From Gordonia pseudamarae (GTDB lineage Bacteria; Actinomycetota; Actinomycetes; Mycobacteriales; Mycobacteriaceae), in contig NZ_CP045809.1 in NCBI RefSeq assembly GCF_025273675.1, positions 3,100,001 to 3,164,000 of the forward strand: a stretch of DNA of 64,000 nt, written 5' to 3'. Positions within the stretch are counted from its first letter, which is position 1. Every line of letters begins with the position of its first letter. The position numbers were made by a program, and so were the translations under genes. Below, piece after piece: positions 36,695 through 45,297 of this stretch. A model generated the notes under the pieces. The model did no database searches. It was not told the origin of the DNA and saw only the letters and a program-made list of their open reading frames with translations.

Positions 36695-37423
36695 GTGCAG
36701 AAAAGCCCATCGGACCGCATCACACCCGACGGGGTCACTCCCGACCGGGCCGCGCCGCCGCACGATGTCGCGACGACGCTCCTGCTCGACCTCGACGGCA
36801 CCATCACCGACAGTTTCGCCGGGATCGCGAACAGCTTCGCCCATGCGCTCGCCGCCGTCGGGCTGCCGCCGGCGGCGGAGGAGGTCGTGGCGGGGATCGC
36901 CGGGCCACCGATGCTCGACACCTTGCGCACCCTGGGGCTGGACGAACCGGTGGCGGCCGCGGCCATGGCCGCCTATCGTGAGCGCTACACCAGTGTCGGA
37001 TATCTGGAGAACGCGGTATTCGCCGGGATGGCCCAGCTGTTGGCGGATCTGTCGGCGGCCGGTCGCCGGATGGCGGTGGCCACGTCCAAGAATCAGGCGA
37101 CAGCCGTCAAGATCCTTGATCATTTCGGCCTCGCGCAGCATTTCGAGCTGATCGCGGGTGCCTCCGACGACGGTGCGCGCCGCCACAAGTCGGATGTGAT
37201 CGCGTACGCGCTCGCCGGCCTGGGTGTGACCGTCGACGGCACGGGGGCCGTGGACGCGCCGGTGGTGATGATCGGCGATCGGTTCCATGACATCGAGGGC
37301 GCGGCGGGTTTCGGCATCGCGACGATCCAGGTCGGTTGGGGTTACGCGCTCGACGGCGAGGCCGGGGCCGCGGCCTGGGGTGTGCGTTCGGTTCCCGAAC
37401 TCCGTACCCTACTCGGAGTGTGA
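36695..37423 (+). CDS. HAD hydrolase, PtkA-like
   Basis: 242 residues. HAD motifs: I LLLDLDGTITDS (two aspartates), II AVATSKNQAT, III with the lysine in RRHKSDVIAYAL, and IV VVMIGDRFHDIEGAAGFGI. The fold is that of phosphoglycolate-phosphatase-like enzymes. By position (between cobC and ptpA) it corresponds to Rv2232, reported as the tyrosine kinase PtkA acting on PtpA; whether this protein is a kinase or a phosphatase cannot be told from sequence. The start is GTG after GATAGAGGGC. It is divergent from cobC by 80 bp. Confidence 0.85.
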   Translation: MQKSPSDRITPDGVTPDRAAPPHDVATTLLLDLDGTITDSFAGIANSFAHALAAVGLPPAAEEVVAGIAGPPMLDTLRTLGLDEPVAAAAMAAYRERYTSVGYLENAVFAGMAQLLADLSAAGRRMAVATSKNQATAVKILDHFGLAQHFELIAGASDDGARRHKSDVIAYALAGLGVTVDGTGAVDAPVVMIGDRFHDIEGAAGFGIATIQVGWGYALDGEAGAAAWGVRSVPELRTLLGV

Positions 37424-37517
37424 CGCCCGACACCATGGTCCAGTCGCGCGGGGATCCGCGCCCCCGGCCGGTAATTTCTCATATGAAACTTCAGTTGTTG
37501 TACTAAATAGTGCGCGT

Positions 37518-37531
37518 GTTATGTCCATAAC
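37518..37531. promoter_or_regulatory. AT-rich region with palindrome before ptpA
   Basis: GTTATG-TC-CATAAC is a perfect palindrome 37 bp before the ptpA start. About 25 bases upstream the AT-rich stretch TTGTTGTACTAAATAG may hold the -10 element. The composition stands out from the GC-rich surroundings; a regulator site is plausible. Confidence 0.4.
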
Positions 37532-37567
37532 CTGCCAGCGATTGCGAACTGCCAGAGGAAATGCACA

Positions 37568-38050
37568 GTGTCTGACGACGACCTCCATATCTGCTTTGTC
37601 TGCACCGGCAACATCTGCCGGTCGGCGATGGCCCAAAACATCTTCCGGGCCGCACTCCTGAACGCGGGCCTCAACCACCGGGTCCGCGTCAGCAGCTGCG
37701 GGACCAGCGGATTCCACACCGGCGAACCCGCCGACAACCGGGCGCGCACCGAACTGCTCGCGCACGGCTACCCCGACGATCACGTCGCCGCCCAACTCTC
37801 GCCCGAACACTTCGACGCCGATCTGTTCGTGGCCGCCGATCACGGGCATGTCCGTGATCTGGAACGCAAGCGCCTCGGTGACCGGGTACGTCTGCTACGC
37901 AGCTTCGACCCGACCGCGGACCCCGCCGACCTCGACCTGAGCGATCCCTACTACGGCACGCCCGCCGACTTCGCCGACACCCGGGCGCAGATCGAGGCCG
38001 CGATCCCCGGTCTCATCGACTGGACCACCACTGCGCTCGACGAACTGTAG
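37568..38050 (+). CDS. ptpA: Low-molecular-weight protein tyrosine phosphatase
   Basis: 160 residues. The P-loop CTGNICRS (C-x5-R) at residues 12-19 holds the nucleophilic cysteine and arginine, and the general acid is the aspartate in LDLSDPYYG near residue 126. It dephosphorylates phosphotyrosine proteins; in M. tuberculosis PtpA is secreted into host cells and is phosphorylated by PtkA, whose homologue lies just upstream. The two are 144 bp apart, so ptpA may have its own promoter in the AT-rich gap. The start is GTG with AGAGGA 11 bases upstream. Confidence 0.94.
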   Translation: MSDDDLHICFVCTGNICRSAMAQNIFRAALLNAGLNHRVRVSSCGTSGFHTGEPADNRARTELLAHGYPDDHVAAQLSPEHFDADLFVAADHGHVRDLERKRLGDRVRLLRSFDPTADPADLDLSDPYYGTPADFADTRAQIEAAIPGLIDWTTTALDEL

Positions 38051-38113
38051 CCGCGGGCCATCTCAGGCTCCCGGCCCGGCCGTCAGGGCCCGCGACCGGG
38101 GCCGGTTGCCCGG

Positions 38114-39115
38114 CTAGTCCGAGCTGATCAGGCTGTGTACGAACCGGATCTTGTCCAGCACCGGACCGGCGAGCACGAACGGGTACATGTCCGGATGCCC
38201 CATCGACCGGTTGATCTGGTTGAGCGCCCAGGACAACGGCAGCCACCATTCGATGATCCGGTCGAAGCCCACATCGCCCGGCAGATCGCTGTCGAGGGTC
38301 GAACCGGCCGGCGCCATCGCGAACGCGGCCGCGGTGTCGAGGGTGTCGCGGATGTGCAGGTAGTGCGCGAACGTCTCGGCGAAATCCTCTGCCGGATGCA
38401 TCGTCGCGTACGACGACACGTAATTCTGCTCCCACCCCTGCGGCGCGCCCTCCGAGTAGTGCCGGTCGATCGCTGCCTGATAGTCCTCGTCCGGATTGCC
38501 GAACAGCGCCTCGAAACCCGGGCGTGCCGCGTCGTCGACCAACACCATCTGGAAGTAGTGACCGATCTCGTGCCGGAAGTGCCCGAGCACCGTGCGGTAC
38601 GGTTCGGCGAGCTCGACGCGCATCTGCTCGCGGTGCACGTCATCGCCTTCGGCGAGGTCGAGGGTGATCACCCCGTTCGCATGGCCGGTGACTACCGACT
38701 CCGATGCGCTGGAGAGCAGGTCGAAGGCCAGGCCGTTGACCGGGTTGCCCTCGAAGCCGGAGATCGGCAGGCCGAGTTCGGTGAGTTCGAGCACCAGTCT
38801 GCGTTTGGCCGACTCGGCCTGCCCGAACGCCTTGAGTGCCTCCTGATCGGCGTCGGAGGGCCGGGTGCGGGTCAGCGCGCACGACGGGCACAGTTCGGGG
38901 TGACCGGTCCATTCGATGAGCCAGTTACACTGCGCCACCACCGCATTGGCGCATTTGTCCAGAAGTATGTCGTCAACCTCAACCTTCCCGGAATCGTCGA
39001 GGGTGTAGATGCTCCTGGTCTCGAGCCAGAAGCCGAGCGGCGACTGGCAATGTAGGCACAGGCTGTTCTCGAAGGAGAGCCGCTGGCCGCATTCGCGGCA
39101 AAGGAAGTCACGCAC
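38114..39115 (-). CDS. Putative zinc-binding metallopeptidase
   Basis: 333 residues. An N-terminal zinc ribbon (FLCRECGQRL and SLCLHCQSPL) is followed by a domain with HFRHEIGHYFQ, the HExxH catalytic site, and downstream DFAETFAHYLHIRDTLDTA, which supplies further conserved ligands. This is the layout of the family annotated as putative zinc-binding metallo-peptidase (PF15887 from memory). Two more cysteines (ELCPSCAL) may belong to the zinc site. The GTG at 39115 starts directly at the ribbon. It is divergent from SURF1 by 108 bp. Confidence 0.82.
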   Translation of the reverse strand: MRDFLCRECGQRLSFENSLCLHCQSPLGFWLETRSIYTLDDSGKVEVDDILLDKCANAVVAQCNWLIEWTGHPELCPSCALTRTRPSDADQEALKAFGQAESAKRRLVLELTELGLPISGFEGNPVNGLAFDLLSSASESVVTGHANGVITLDLAEGDDVHREQMRVELAEPYRTVLGHFRHEIGHYFQMVLVDDAARPGFEALFGNPDEDYQAAIDRHYSEGAPQGWEQNYVSSYATMHPAEDFAETFAHYLHIRDTLDTAAAFAMAPAGSTLDSDLPGDVGFDRIIEWWLPLSWALNQINRSMGHPDMYPFVLAGPVLDKIRFVHSLISSD

Positions 39116-39223
39116 GAGGAAGACGCTACCGCCGATACCGCGATCCGGTGCGGAACGCGAACGACCGTGTCCCGACACCCTCGACACCCACCCTCGTCCG
39201 GTCGGTACCGTTGAGGGGTGCAT

Positions 39224-40180
39224 GTGCTGCGAACATTCCTTCGGCCCGGATGGCTGGTCCTGGGCGTGGTGGTGATCGCCTTCGCCGCCGCCTGCTTCAT
39301 GCTGCTGGCACCGTGGCAACTCGGCAAGAACTCGAATACCGAACATCGCAACGACCTCATCAAGCAGGCGGTGGCCACCGACGCCGTCCCTCTCGACGAG
39401 GTCGCCCGCGCCGGTGCCCCCTTCGACAAGGACACCGAGTGGCGGGCGGTCACCGTCACCGGCAACTACCTGCCCGGCAAGCAGGTACTGGTGCGGCTGC
39501 GGTCGGCCGAGGAGCGGCCGGCGATCGAGGTTCTCACCCCGTTCGCGGTGGCGGGGTCGGACCGGGTGGTGCTTGTCAATCGCGGCTACGTGCGGCCCGA
39601 ACAGACCCGGGCCGTCACCGACGTACCCGCCGCGCCGTCCGGCCGGACCACCATCACCGGACGTATCCGCGCCTCCGAGGGCACCTCACCGGGACGCGGC
39701 GCCCACCAGGAGGCGGGCGCCCCGGCGGTGTACACCATCGACCCCGCCGAGGTTGGTGCCGCCGCCGCGCTGACCTTCGATCCGTTCTACCTGCAACTGT
39801 CGGCCGGCATGCCCGGATCGCTCGGCACCATCGCGTTGCCGCAACTCGACTCGGGACCGTACCTGTCGTACGGCCTGCAGTGGCTCGCGTTCGGGATCAT
39901 GGCACCGCTGGGTCTGGGCTATTTCATCTGGTCCGAGCTCAAACACCGCCGTCGCGCCGCGGCCCCCGTCTCCGGCGACTCCGGTGACTCCGGCGACGAT
40001 CCGGAGCGGGTCGCCTCCAAACGGGCCCGGGCCCGCGCCGACATGCGTCGGGCCGCCTCGGGTGCCGAGGTGCCGGCCGATGCGCACACCGGCGAGAGCA
40101 CCGGCATCGGGCACGGCCCCGACACGCAGCATTCGGCGGCGGCGGTCCGCGAGAAACTCAGCCGGCGCTACGGCGGCTGA
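39224..40180 (+). CDS. SURF1 family cytochrome oxidase biogenesis protein
   Basis: 318 residues. Two membrane segments flank an extracytoplasmic domain: TM1 at about residues 8-28 (WLVLGVVVIAFAAACFML, then LAPWQLGKN) and TM2 near 225-245 (LSYGLQWLAFGIMAPLGLGYFIWSELKHRR). Conserved WRAVTVTGNYL and VVLVNRGYV are SURF1 hallmarks. It helps assemble heme-copper cytochrome c oxidase. The C-terminal 75 residues are charged and low in complexity. GTG at 39224 has GAGGGG five bases upstream; a GTG at 39218 would overlap that site. It overlaps cobD tail-to-tail by 23 bases. Confidence 0.9.
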   Translation: MLRTFLRPGWLVLGVVVIAFAAACFMLLAPWQLGKNSNTEHRNDLIKQAVATDAVPLDEVARAGAPFDKDTEWRAVTVTGNYLPGKQVLVRLRSAEERPAIEVLTPFAVAGSDRVVLVNRGYVRPEQTRAVTDVPAAPSGRTTITGRIRASEGTSPGRGAHQEAGAPAVYTIDPAEVGAAAALTFDPFYLQLSAGMPGSLGTIALPQLDSGPYLSYGLQWLAFGIMAPLGLGYFIWSELKHRRRAAAPVSGDSGDSGDDPERVASKRARARADMRRAASGAEVPADAHTGESTGIGHGPDTQHSAAAVREKLSRRYGG

Positions 40181-41090
40181 ACACCGCCCGCACCACCCGG
40201 TAGCCGACGGCGACCGCCACGGCACCGGTCTGCACCCGGCGTGACAACCGCACGGCCGCCCGCAGGTCGACGGGTCCGGGTGCGTGCCCGCGACCCAGTT
40301 CCGGGCGCATCTCCACCCCGTGCGCGTACACGGTGCGCCCACCGAGCCCGATACCGAGCGCACCGGCGAACGAGGCCTCCACGACTCCGGCGTTGGGGCT
40401 CGGATGGTTGTGCGCATCGCGGTGCCACGCCGCCCACGACGCCGCGGGATCCGGTCCCAGCACCACCGCCAGCACGCCGCCGACGCGCGCGGGAACGAAG
40501 TTGGCCAGGTCGTCGAGCCGGGCGCTCGCCCACCCGAATCGTTCGTACCGGGGCGACCGGTAGCCGACCATCGCGTCAAGGGTGTTGACGGTGCGATAGG
40601 CCAGCAGGCCGGGGACACCGGCGACTGCACCCCACAGGACGGGGGCGACCGTGGCGTCGGAGGTGTTCTCGGCGATCGACTCCACCGCGGCCCGGCACAT
40701 GCCGTCGGCATCCAGGGAGTTCGGGTCACGCCCGCACAGGCTCGGGATCAACGCGCGGGCCGCCTCCAGATCGCCGGCGTCAAGACTGTCGGCCATCTGC
40801 TCGCCGACAGCGGCCAACGTGGTACCGCCGAGCACTGCCCATGTCGCGGCCGCCACCAGCAGGGGTTCTGTCCGCCGCAGCCGCCCGGTCAGCAGCGCCG
40901 AGGTCACGGCCACACCGCCGACGGCCAGCGCGACGTGCGCCAGGCCCGCGCTCCGCGAGTCCCGGTACAGCGCGCGCTCCAGGCCGCCGAGCACCCGGCC
41001 GAGTCCGGCGACAGGGTGGTAGCGCCGCGGATCGCCGAGTATCCGGTCGGCGGCGTAGCCCGCGACGACACCCACCGCAACAGAATCCAT
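40158..41090 (-). CDS. cobD: Adenosylcobinamide-phosphate synthase
   Basis: 310 residues. A multi-pass membrane protein of the CobD/CbiB family that joins the aminopropanol phosphate arm to adenosylcobyric acid in cobalamin synthesis. Motifs include ADRILGDPRRYHPVAGLGRVLG, CRAAVESIAENTSDATVAPVLWGAVAGVPG, RTVNTLDAMVGYRSPRYERFGWASARLDDLANFVPAR and HPSPNAGVVEASFAGALG. The ATG at 41090 gives the family start; the GTG two codons earlier is an alternative. Together with cobC it suggests a cobamide pathway of which the other genes lie elsewhere. Confidence 0.93.
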   Translation of the reverse strand: MDSVAVGVVAGYAADRILGDPRRYHPVAGLGRVLGGLERALYRDSRSAGLAHVALAVGGVAVTSALLTGRLRRTEPLLVAAATWAVLGGTTLAAVGEQMADSLDAGDLEAARALIPSLCGRDPNSLDADGMCRAAVESIAENTSDATVAPVLWGAVAGVPGLLAYRTVNTLDAMVGYRSPRYERFGWASARLDDLANFVPARVGGVLAVVLGPDPAASWAAWHRDAHNHPSPNAGVVEASFAGALGIGLGGRTVYAHGVEMRPELGRGHAPGPVDLRAAVRLSRRVQTGAVAVAVGYRVVRAVFSRRSAG

Positions 41091-41148
41091 CCGTACGCCC
41101 ACGGGGCGTGAGCGTAACACCGGCCACCCCGCCACTACACTGACCCGG

Positions 41149-42024
41149 ATGTCCAAGACCCAGCCGGCCCCGGTGACCGGCGTTCACCAGATCGATTCGG
41201 GTACCTGCGAACTGGCCCCCGACCTGATCGCGGGCGGCTGGCTGCTCACCATCAACGGCGCGCACAGCTCCCACATCGACCCCGACGATCCGCTGCTGCT
41301 CGACTTCGACTACATGCGGCAGATGGTCGCGGTCATCGAGCAACGACACGAACCGCCGGCGCCCCTGCGGGTGTTGCACCTGGGCGGTGCGGCCTGCTCG
41401 TTGCCCCGTTACCTCGCCGCCCGCTACCCGAACGCCCGGCAGGTGGCGGTGGAGGTCGACGCCACACTCGCCCGGCTGGTCCGCGAATGGTTCGCCCTGC
41501 CCCGGTCGCCGCTGCTGCGCATCCGCGTCGGCGACGCCCGCGAGGTTCTCGAAGCCGCGCACGACGACTCCCGTGACGTCATTGTGCGCGATGCGTTCAG
41601 CGACGCCGTCACCCCCGACCACCTGACCACCCGCGAGTTCACCGGCCACGCCCACCGGGTCCTCGCCCCGGGCGGGCTGTATCTGGCCAACTGCGGCGAC
41701 GACCGCACCCTGCGCCGGGCCCGCGCCGAGGTCGCCACAGTCGCCGACACCTTCGCCAACACCGCGATCATCGCCGATCCGTCGATGCTGAAGGGGCGGC
41801 GCACGGGCAACGTCGTCATCGTCGGTTCCGACGGCCCCCTCGACGCCGACCCGGCCCTGGTGCGCAGACTCCTGTCCGACGCCCTCCCGTCGTCGTTGGT
41901 CGTCGGGGAACAGGTCCGTGCCTTCGGCTCACGCCCGGTTCTGCGGGATCCGGAACCATCGCGGGTACATTCCGGTCTGCCGCCGATTGCGGACAGTAAT
42001 CGTCCGCCCGGTGGTGCAGGATGA
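41149..42024 (+). CDS. Spermidine synthase-like SAM-binding protein
   Basis: 291 residues. The Rossmann core shows APLRVLHLGGAACSLPRYLAARYP (the nucleotide-binding loop), QVAVEVDATLARLVREWF (acidic residue at the end of strand 2), LLRIRVGDAREVLE and DVIVRDAFSD. This matches polyamine-synthase-like proteins common in actinobacteria, but the usual aminopropyl-acceptor motifs are not clear, so true spermidine synthase activity is uncertain. It is divergent from cobD by 58 bp, and its stop is four bases before the WYL regulator start, so the two are likely co-transcribed. Confidence 0.75.
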   Translation: MSKTQPAPVTGVHQIDSGTCELAPDLIAGGWLLTINGAHSSHIDPDDPLLLDFDYMRQMVAVIEQRHEPPAPLRVLHLGGAACSLPRYLAARYPNARQVAVEVDATLARLVREWFALPRSPLLRIRVGDAREVLEAAHDDSRDVIVRDAFSDAVTPDHLTTREFTGHAHRVLAPGGLYLANCGDDRTLRRARAEVATVADTFANTAIIADPSMLKGRRTGNVVIVGSDGPLDADPALVRRLLSDALPSSLVVGEQVRAFGSRPVLRDPEPSRVHSGLPPIADSNRPPGGAG

Positions 42025-42028
42025 CCGC

Positions 42029-43009
42029 ATGTTGGAAACGTCGGCACGACTACTGCGCCTGCTGTCCCTGCTGCAGATGCGGCAGGAGTGGACGGGCCCC
42101 GAGCTCGCGAACAGGCTGAACATCACTACCCGCACCGTCCGCCGCGACATCGACAAACTGCGCGACCTCGGCTATCCGGTGGAGGCCAATGTCGGTGTCG
42201 GCGGAGGCTACCGGCTCGGCGCGGGTGCCGAGATGCCGCCACTGCTGCTCGACGACCAGGAGGTGCTGGCCGTCGCCGTCGGCCTGAACACGGTGGCGGC
42301 GGGCGGTATCGCCGGTATCCAGGACGCCTCGGCGGGGGCGCTGACCAAGCTGCGCCAGGTGATGCCGTCGCGGCTGCGGCACCGCCTCGACGCACTGTCG
42401 GTGGATTCGGTGCCCCGCAACGCGTCGTGGACGTCGATCCCGGCGGACCGGCTCACCGACATCGCCACCACCTGCCACCGCCACGAACGGCTGCGTTTCG
42501 ACTATCGCAAGGCCGACGGCACCGAAAGCCGCCGCGACATCGAACCGTATCGGGTGGTCCGCAACGGTTCACGCTGGTATCTGATCGGCTGGGATCTCGC
42601 GCGGGCGGACTGGCGATCGTTCCGTATCGACCGGATGGAACCCAAGACGCCCACCGGCCCCCGGTTCTCGCCCCGCGAACTTCCCGAGGGCGGCGCGGGC
42701 GCCTACCTGGCCCGCAGCATCGGCGCCGTGCACCGCGCGGCGACGGCCAGGGTGCGCGTCCACGCACCTCTGACCGACATCGCCGCGATGGTCTCCGACG
42801 AATGGGCCACCATCGAATCCGGCGACGACTCCGCGTGCGAACTCCGGGTCTACAGCAAATCCCTGACCTCGATCGCCCGTTGGCTGCGTGCCTTCAACGC
42901 CGACTTCGACATCCTCGAACCCGAGGCGCTGCGCGTCGAATGCGCCGCCCTCGCCGAGGAGCACGACCGCCTGGCCGAACGCTACCGCAGGTCGATCACA
43001 AGTGCCTGA
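42029..43009 (+). CDS. WYL domain transcriptional regulator
   Basis: 326 residues. An N-terminal winged helix (about residues 1-60: LLSLLQMRQEWTGPELANRLNITTRTVRRDIDKLRDLGYPV, the DeoR/HTH-11 type) is followed by a WYL domain with RLRFDYRKADGTESRRDIEPYRVVRNGSRWYLIGWDL, whose Trp-Tyr-Leu triplet is intact, and a C-terminal extension. WYL domains sense nucleic acid or small ligands and often control DNA-damage or defence genes. The ATG at 42029 has AGGATGA upstream. It is the last core gene before the tRNA and the integrated element. Confidence 0.9.
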   Translation: MLETSARLLRLLSLLQMRQEWTGPELANRLNITTRTVRRDIDKLRDLGYPVEANVGVGGGYRLGAGAEMPPLLLDDQEVLAVAVGLNTVAAGGIAGIQDASAGALTKLRQVMPSRLRHRLDALSVDSVPRNASWTSIPADRLTDIATTCHRHERLRFDYRKADGTESRRDIEPYRVVRNGSRWYLIGWDLARADWRSFRIDRMEPKTPTGPRFSPRELPEGGAGAYLARSIGAVHRAATARVRVHAPLTDIAAMVSDEWATIESGDDSACELRVYSKSLTSIARWLRAFNADFDILEPEALRVECAALAEEHDRLAERYRRSITSA

Positions 43010-43034
43010 TCGCTCTCGTGTCCGACCTGCCGGT

Positions 43035-43063
43035 TTGGGCCGTGGCGCGAGAACCGCTAGATT
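43035..43063 (+). promoter_or_regulatory. Probable tRNA-Val promoter
   Basis: TTGGGC (43035-43040), a 17-base spacer and TAGATT (43058-43063) form a good sigma-70-type promoter 35 bp before the tRNA. Confidence 0.5.
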
Positions 43064-43097
43064 CTTACGTTGGTGCGCGCATCTGTGCGTGCCGCCC

Positions 43098-43172
43098 GCG
43101 CGTATAGCTCAGCGGTAGAGCTCTGGTCTTACACACCAGCGGTCGTAGGTTCGATCCCTACTGCGCGCACCA
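43098..43172 (+). tRNA. tRNA-Val (anticodon TAC)
   Basis: All cloverleaf arms pair: acceptor GCGCGTA with TGCGCGC, D stem GCTC/GAGC, anticodon stem CTGGT/ACCAG around loop CTTACAC (anticodon TAC), T stem GTAGG/CCTAC around TTCGATC. The terminal CCA is encoded. Its 3' half is the probable attachment site of the adjacent integrated element, since the integrase gene lies next to it. Confidence 0.97.
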
Positions 43173-43217
43173 TCTGACCAGCGGATATGCAACCGGGCCG
43201 AGCGCCCGGAGCGGTGA

Positions 43218-43277
43218 AGTTGACACAAGTTGACACAATCAGCGACCTAACGACCTGCGGTGACACTCGCGTGTCAC
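43218..43277. other. Candidate integrase arm sites at the element's left end
   Basis: AGTTGACACA is repeated twice back to back (43218-43237), and GTGACAC-TCGC-GTGTCAC (43260-43277) is a perfect inverted repeat sharing the GACAC core. They lie 46-105 bp from the tRNA 3' end and just beyond the integrase stop codon, where tyrosine integrases bind arm-type sites. Confidence 0.5.
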
Positions 43278-43291
43278 TCGTCAATCAGCCT

Positions 43292-44470
43292 TCATGGCTT
43301 GCGCTTCTTTGGCTTCTTCTCGGGCTCCGGCTTGTCGTGGAAACCCTCGGCCACCACTACGAGACGGCCCGGGTTCGAGTGCGCGTACACGCCCAATGTC
43401 ACCCGTGCGTTCGCATGGCCGAGCCACGCCGCCACCGTGGCCGGGTCGATCCCCCGGGCCAGCATGGACGAGGCTGCGGTGTGCCGGGCGTCGTGCAGCC
43501 GGACGTGCGGCAGCCCCGCGTTCCGCAGCATCGCGGCCCAGTCCTTGCTCAACGTCGAAGGATTCCGGGGCACTCCGCCGACGGACACGGCCAGCAGGTC
43601 CGTCGGACGGTAGCGGCGTCCCTGCCGCTCGATGTCCCGCAGCTTGCGGTCCCACGCGGCCCTCAGCGCCTCGGCCTCCTCCTGCGGTAGTGGGAGGGTC
43701 CTGATCGAAGTCTCGTTCTTGCCGTCGCTCTCATCCGCGCCGCCACGCACGGCGGTACGCGGCACCGCTACCGACACCGTGGCGGGGTCGGCGTCGAGGT
43801 CTATGTCCCGCCACCGCAGACCTGCCAGCTCCGACCGGCGCAGGCCGAGGAGCGCCAGCCGCCACAGGTGCCCGAACCGGTCGCCGTCGATCACCTCATA
43901 GATCGCGGCGAGGTCGGCGTCGGGTATCGCGTCGCGCAGCCCCTCGTAGTGATCCCGTGAGACCTTCGGCCCCTCGACGTGCTCCGCCGCGTTGTAGGTG
44001 AGCTGGTGTCGCTGCACCAGCCAGCGGAGGACCTGGCGCACTCGCGTCAGCGTCGCGTCCACCGTGGTCTCCACCAGGCCGCGATCCAGCAGCGCGGTGA
44101 CCATCTCCTCTACGTCGCGGTCGGTGATGTCGCGGACCCTTTTGTCACCCAGGTACGGGTAGGCACGCTTCAAGTCGTACCCGTAGCCGTCCACCGTCGA
44201 GCGTGCTCGCTTCCGCAGCGTGAGCAGCCAGTCCTCGGCCTCCTGCACAAACGTGCGGGAGCCGCGCCCCCGGTCGGCGCGGACGGTCGCCTGCACCGGG
44301 TCCCCAGCGATCTCGACGTAGAACGCGTGGGCCTCGTCCACCGTGCGGAACCGCCGCCGGAACTGGCGACGGCGACCCGTCGCCGGATCGAGCCCGGCGG
44401 GCCGGACCTCGAAGCGCACGGCCCCCGAGGGCAGCGCGACTCGCTCGATGTGCGCAGGCAGCCGAGGCAT
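43292..44470 (-). CDS. int: Tyrosine recombinase / integrase
   Basis: 392 residues. An N-terminal arm-binding domain, a core-binding SAM-like domain (FVQEAEDWLLTLRKRARSTVDGYGYDLKRAYPYLGDKRVRDI) and a catalytic domain are present. Catalytic residues: Arg in LLGLRRSELAGLRW, HDARHT (His-x-x-Arg), His in WLGHAN and the nucleophile Tyr in TLGVYAHS. The C-terminal tail is lysine-rich. The gene sits 119 bp from the tRNA-Val 3' end, the usual arrangement for tRNA-targeted integration, and marks the left end of the mobile element. The ATG at 44470 begins MPRLPAHIERVAL. Confidence 0.93.
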   Translation of the reverse strand: MPRLPAHIERVALPSGAVRFEVRPAGLDPATGRRRQFRRRFRTVDEAHAFYVEIAGDPVQATVRADRGRGSRTFVQEAEDWLLTLRKRARSTVDGYGYDLKRAYPYLGDKRVRDITDRDVEEMVTALLDRGLVETTVDATLTRVRQVLRWLVQRHQLTYNAAEHVEGPKVSRDHYEGLRDAIPDADLAAIYEVIDGDRFGHLWRLALLGLRRSELAGLRWRDIDLDADPATVSVAVPRTAVRGGADESDGKNETSIRTLPLPQEEAEALRAAWDRKLRDIERQGRRYRPTDLLAVSVGGVPRNPSTLSKDWAAMLRNAGLPHVRLHDARHTAASSMLARGIDPATVAAWLGHANARVTLGVYAHSNPGRLVVVAEGFHDKPEPEKKPKKRKP

Positions 44471-44478
44471 CGTCCCTC

Positions 44479-44574
44479 CCTCTCGTAGCTCGCTCAGCGT
44501 ATCGCCGCCGCATGACTGAGCCCCGCAACCAGGGGGTGTCTGCGGGGCTCAGTCGTCCGCTTTGCTACGAGAGG
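44479..44574. repeat. Nested inverted repeats in the integrase upstream region
   Basis: An outer repeat CCTCTCGTAGC (44479-44489) with GCTACGAGAGG (44564-44574) encloses a perfect 14-bp repeat (44514-44527 with 44541-44554, 13-base loop). They fill the gap between the divergent integrase and small-gene cluster. The rest of 44471-44683 shows no gene. Confidence 0.6.
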
Positions 44575-44683
44575 ACAGCCCCACGGTACCCGCCCCGCGC
44601 GCCGTCTGACCAGGGCTAGGACGTGACGCCCGCTGCCCTCGCTGACGGCCCAGTTTGTCACCGCTCGGCGGCACTATGAGCCC

Positions 44684-44992
44684 ATGACCGAGCACCACAC
44701 CTGCCGCCCTCCCGCACTCATCCAGTGCGCCACGGCCCTCGCCGACGGACTGATCGCTGACCATCTCTCCATGTCCGTTGCCGGAAGCACCTTCGGCACA
44801 TGCTCCGGGTCCGCCGTCGCCGCCGTGATCGACCAGTACCGCGCCGTCCTCCTCGACGCCCGCCCCGACGTGATCGACCTCTACAACGCCCGGCAGCGGA
44901 CCATCACCGACGGGATCAGCGACGAGTTCCTGGCCTCCAAGATGCAGCACATCCTCTCGGCGACTCTGCAAGCCGAGCCGGTGATCCTGTGA
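44684..44992 (+). CDS. Small hypothetical protein of the mobile element
   Basis: 102 residues beginning MTEHHTCRPPALIQCATAL. It is mostly helical with no membrane segment or recognised motif. The ATG is the first gene start after the divergent region, and its stop overlaps the next start in GTGA. Small overlapping genes of this kind are typical of phage or ICE early regions. Function unknown. Confidence 0.6.
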   Translation: MTEHHTCRPPALIQCATALADGLIADHLSMSVAGSTFGTCSGSAVAAVIDQYRAVLLDARPDVIDLYNARQRTITDGISDEFLASKMQHILSATLQAEPVIL

Positions 44993-45297
44993 GCACCGGC
45001 GCTGCGCTCTGGGGCGACCCTCCGGCCACCGACGACGAAGCCGAGCTGTCCGCCTGGGTAGCCGACGCCCTCGGCCCTGAGCAGCCCGTCCTCACCCTCC
45101 TCGCCGACGTAGCCGCCGGACACCTCGGCCTCGGCCCCGTCTACGCCCTTTGCCGCGAGCTGACCGAGGATGACGCCGATCCGCTCGACCCCTGGCTGCT
45201 CGGTCAGGGCCTCATCATCGCCGGGCACCCCCGCACCGCCCACGGCCTCCTGCGCCGCCTCGGCCTCATCACTAAGCGCGGGAAGCGGGTCCGCTGA
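44989..45297 (+). CDS. Small hypothetical protein of the mobile element
   Basis: 102 residues from a GTG that overlaps the previous stop (GTGA at 44989). The sequence is acidic and Ala/Leu-rich, with HGLLRRLGLITKRGKRVR as a basic tail after an acidic body. No family is recognised. Its TGA overlaps the next ATG by one base (TGATG), so it is translationally coupled. Confidence 0.6.
   Translation: MSTGAALWGDPPATDDEAELSAWVADALGPEQPVLTLLADVAAGHLGLGPVYALCRELTEDDADPLDPWLLGQGLIIAGHPRTAHGLLRRLGLITKRGKRVR

Noticed and set aside
38052..38094. Terminator between ptpA and the metallopeptidase gene
   Set aside because: An 8-bp CGCGGGCC/GGCCCGCG repeat exists, but the loop is 27 bases and there is no T-run.
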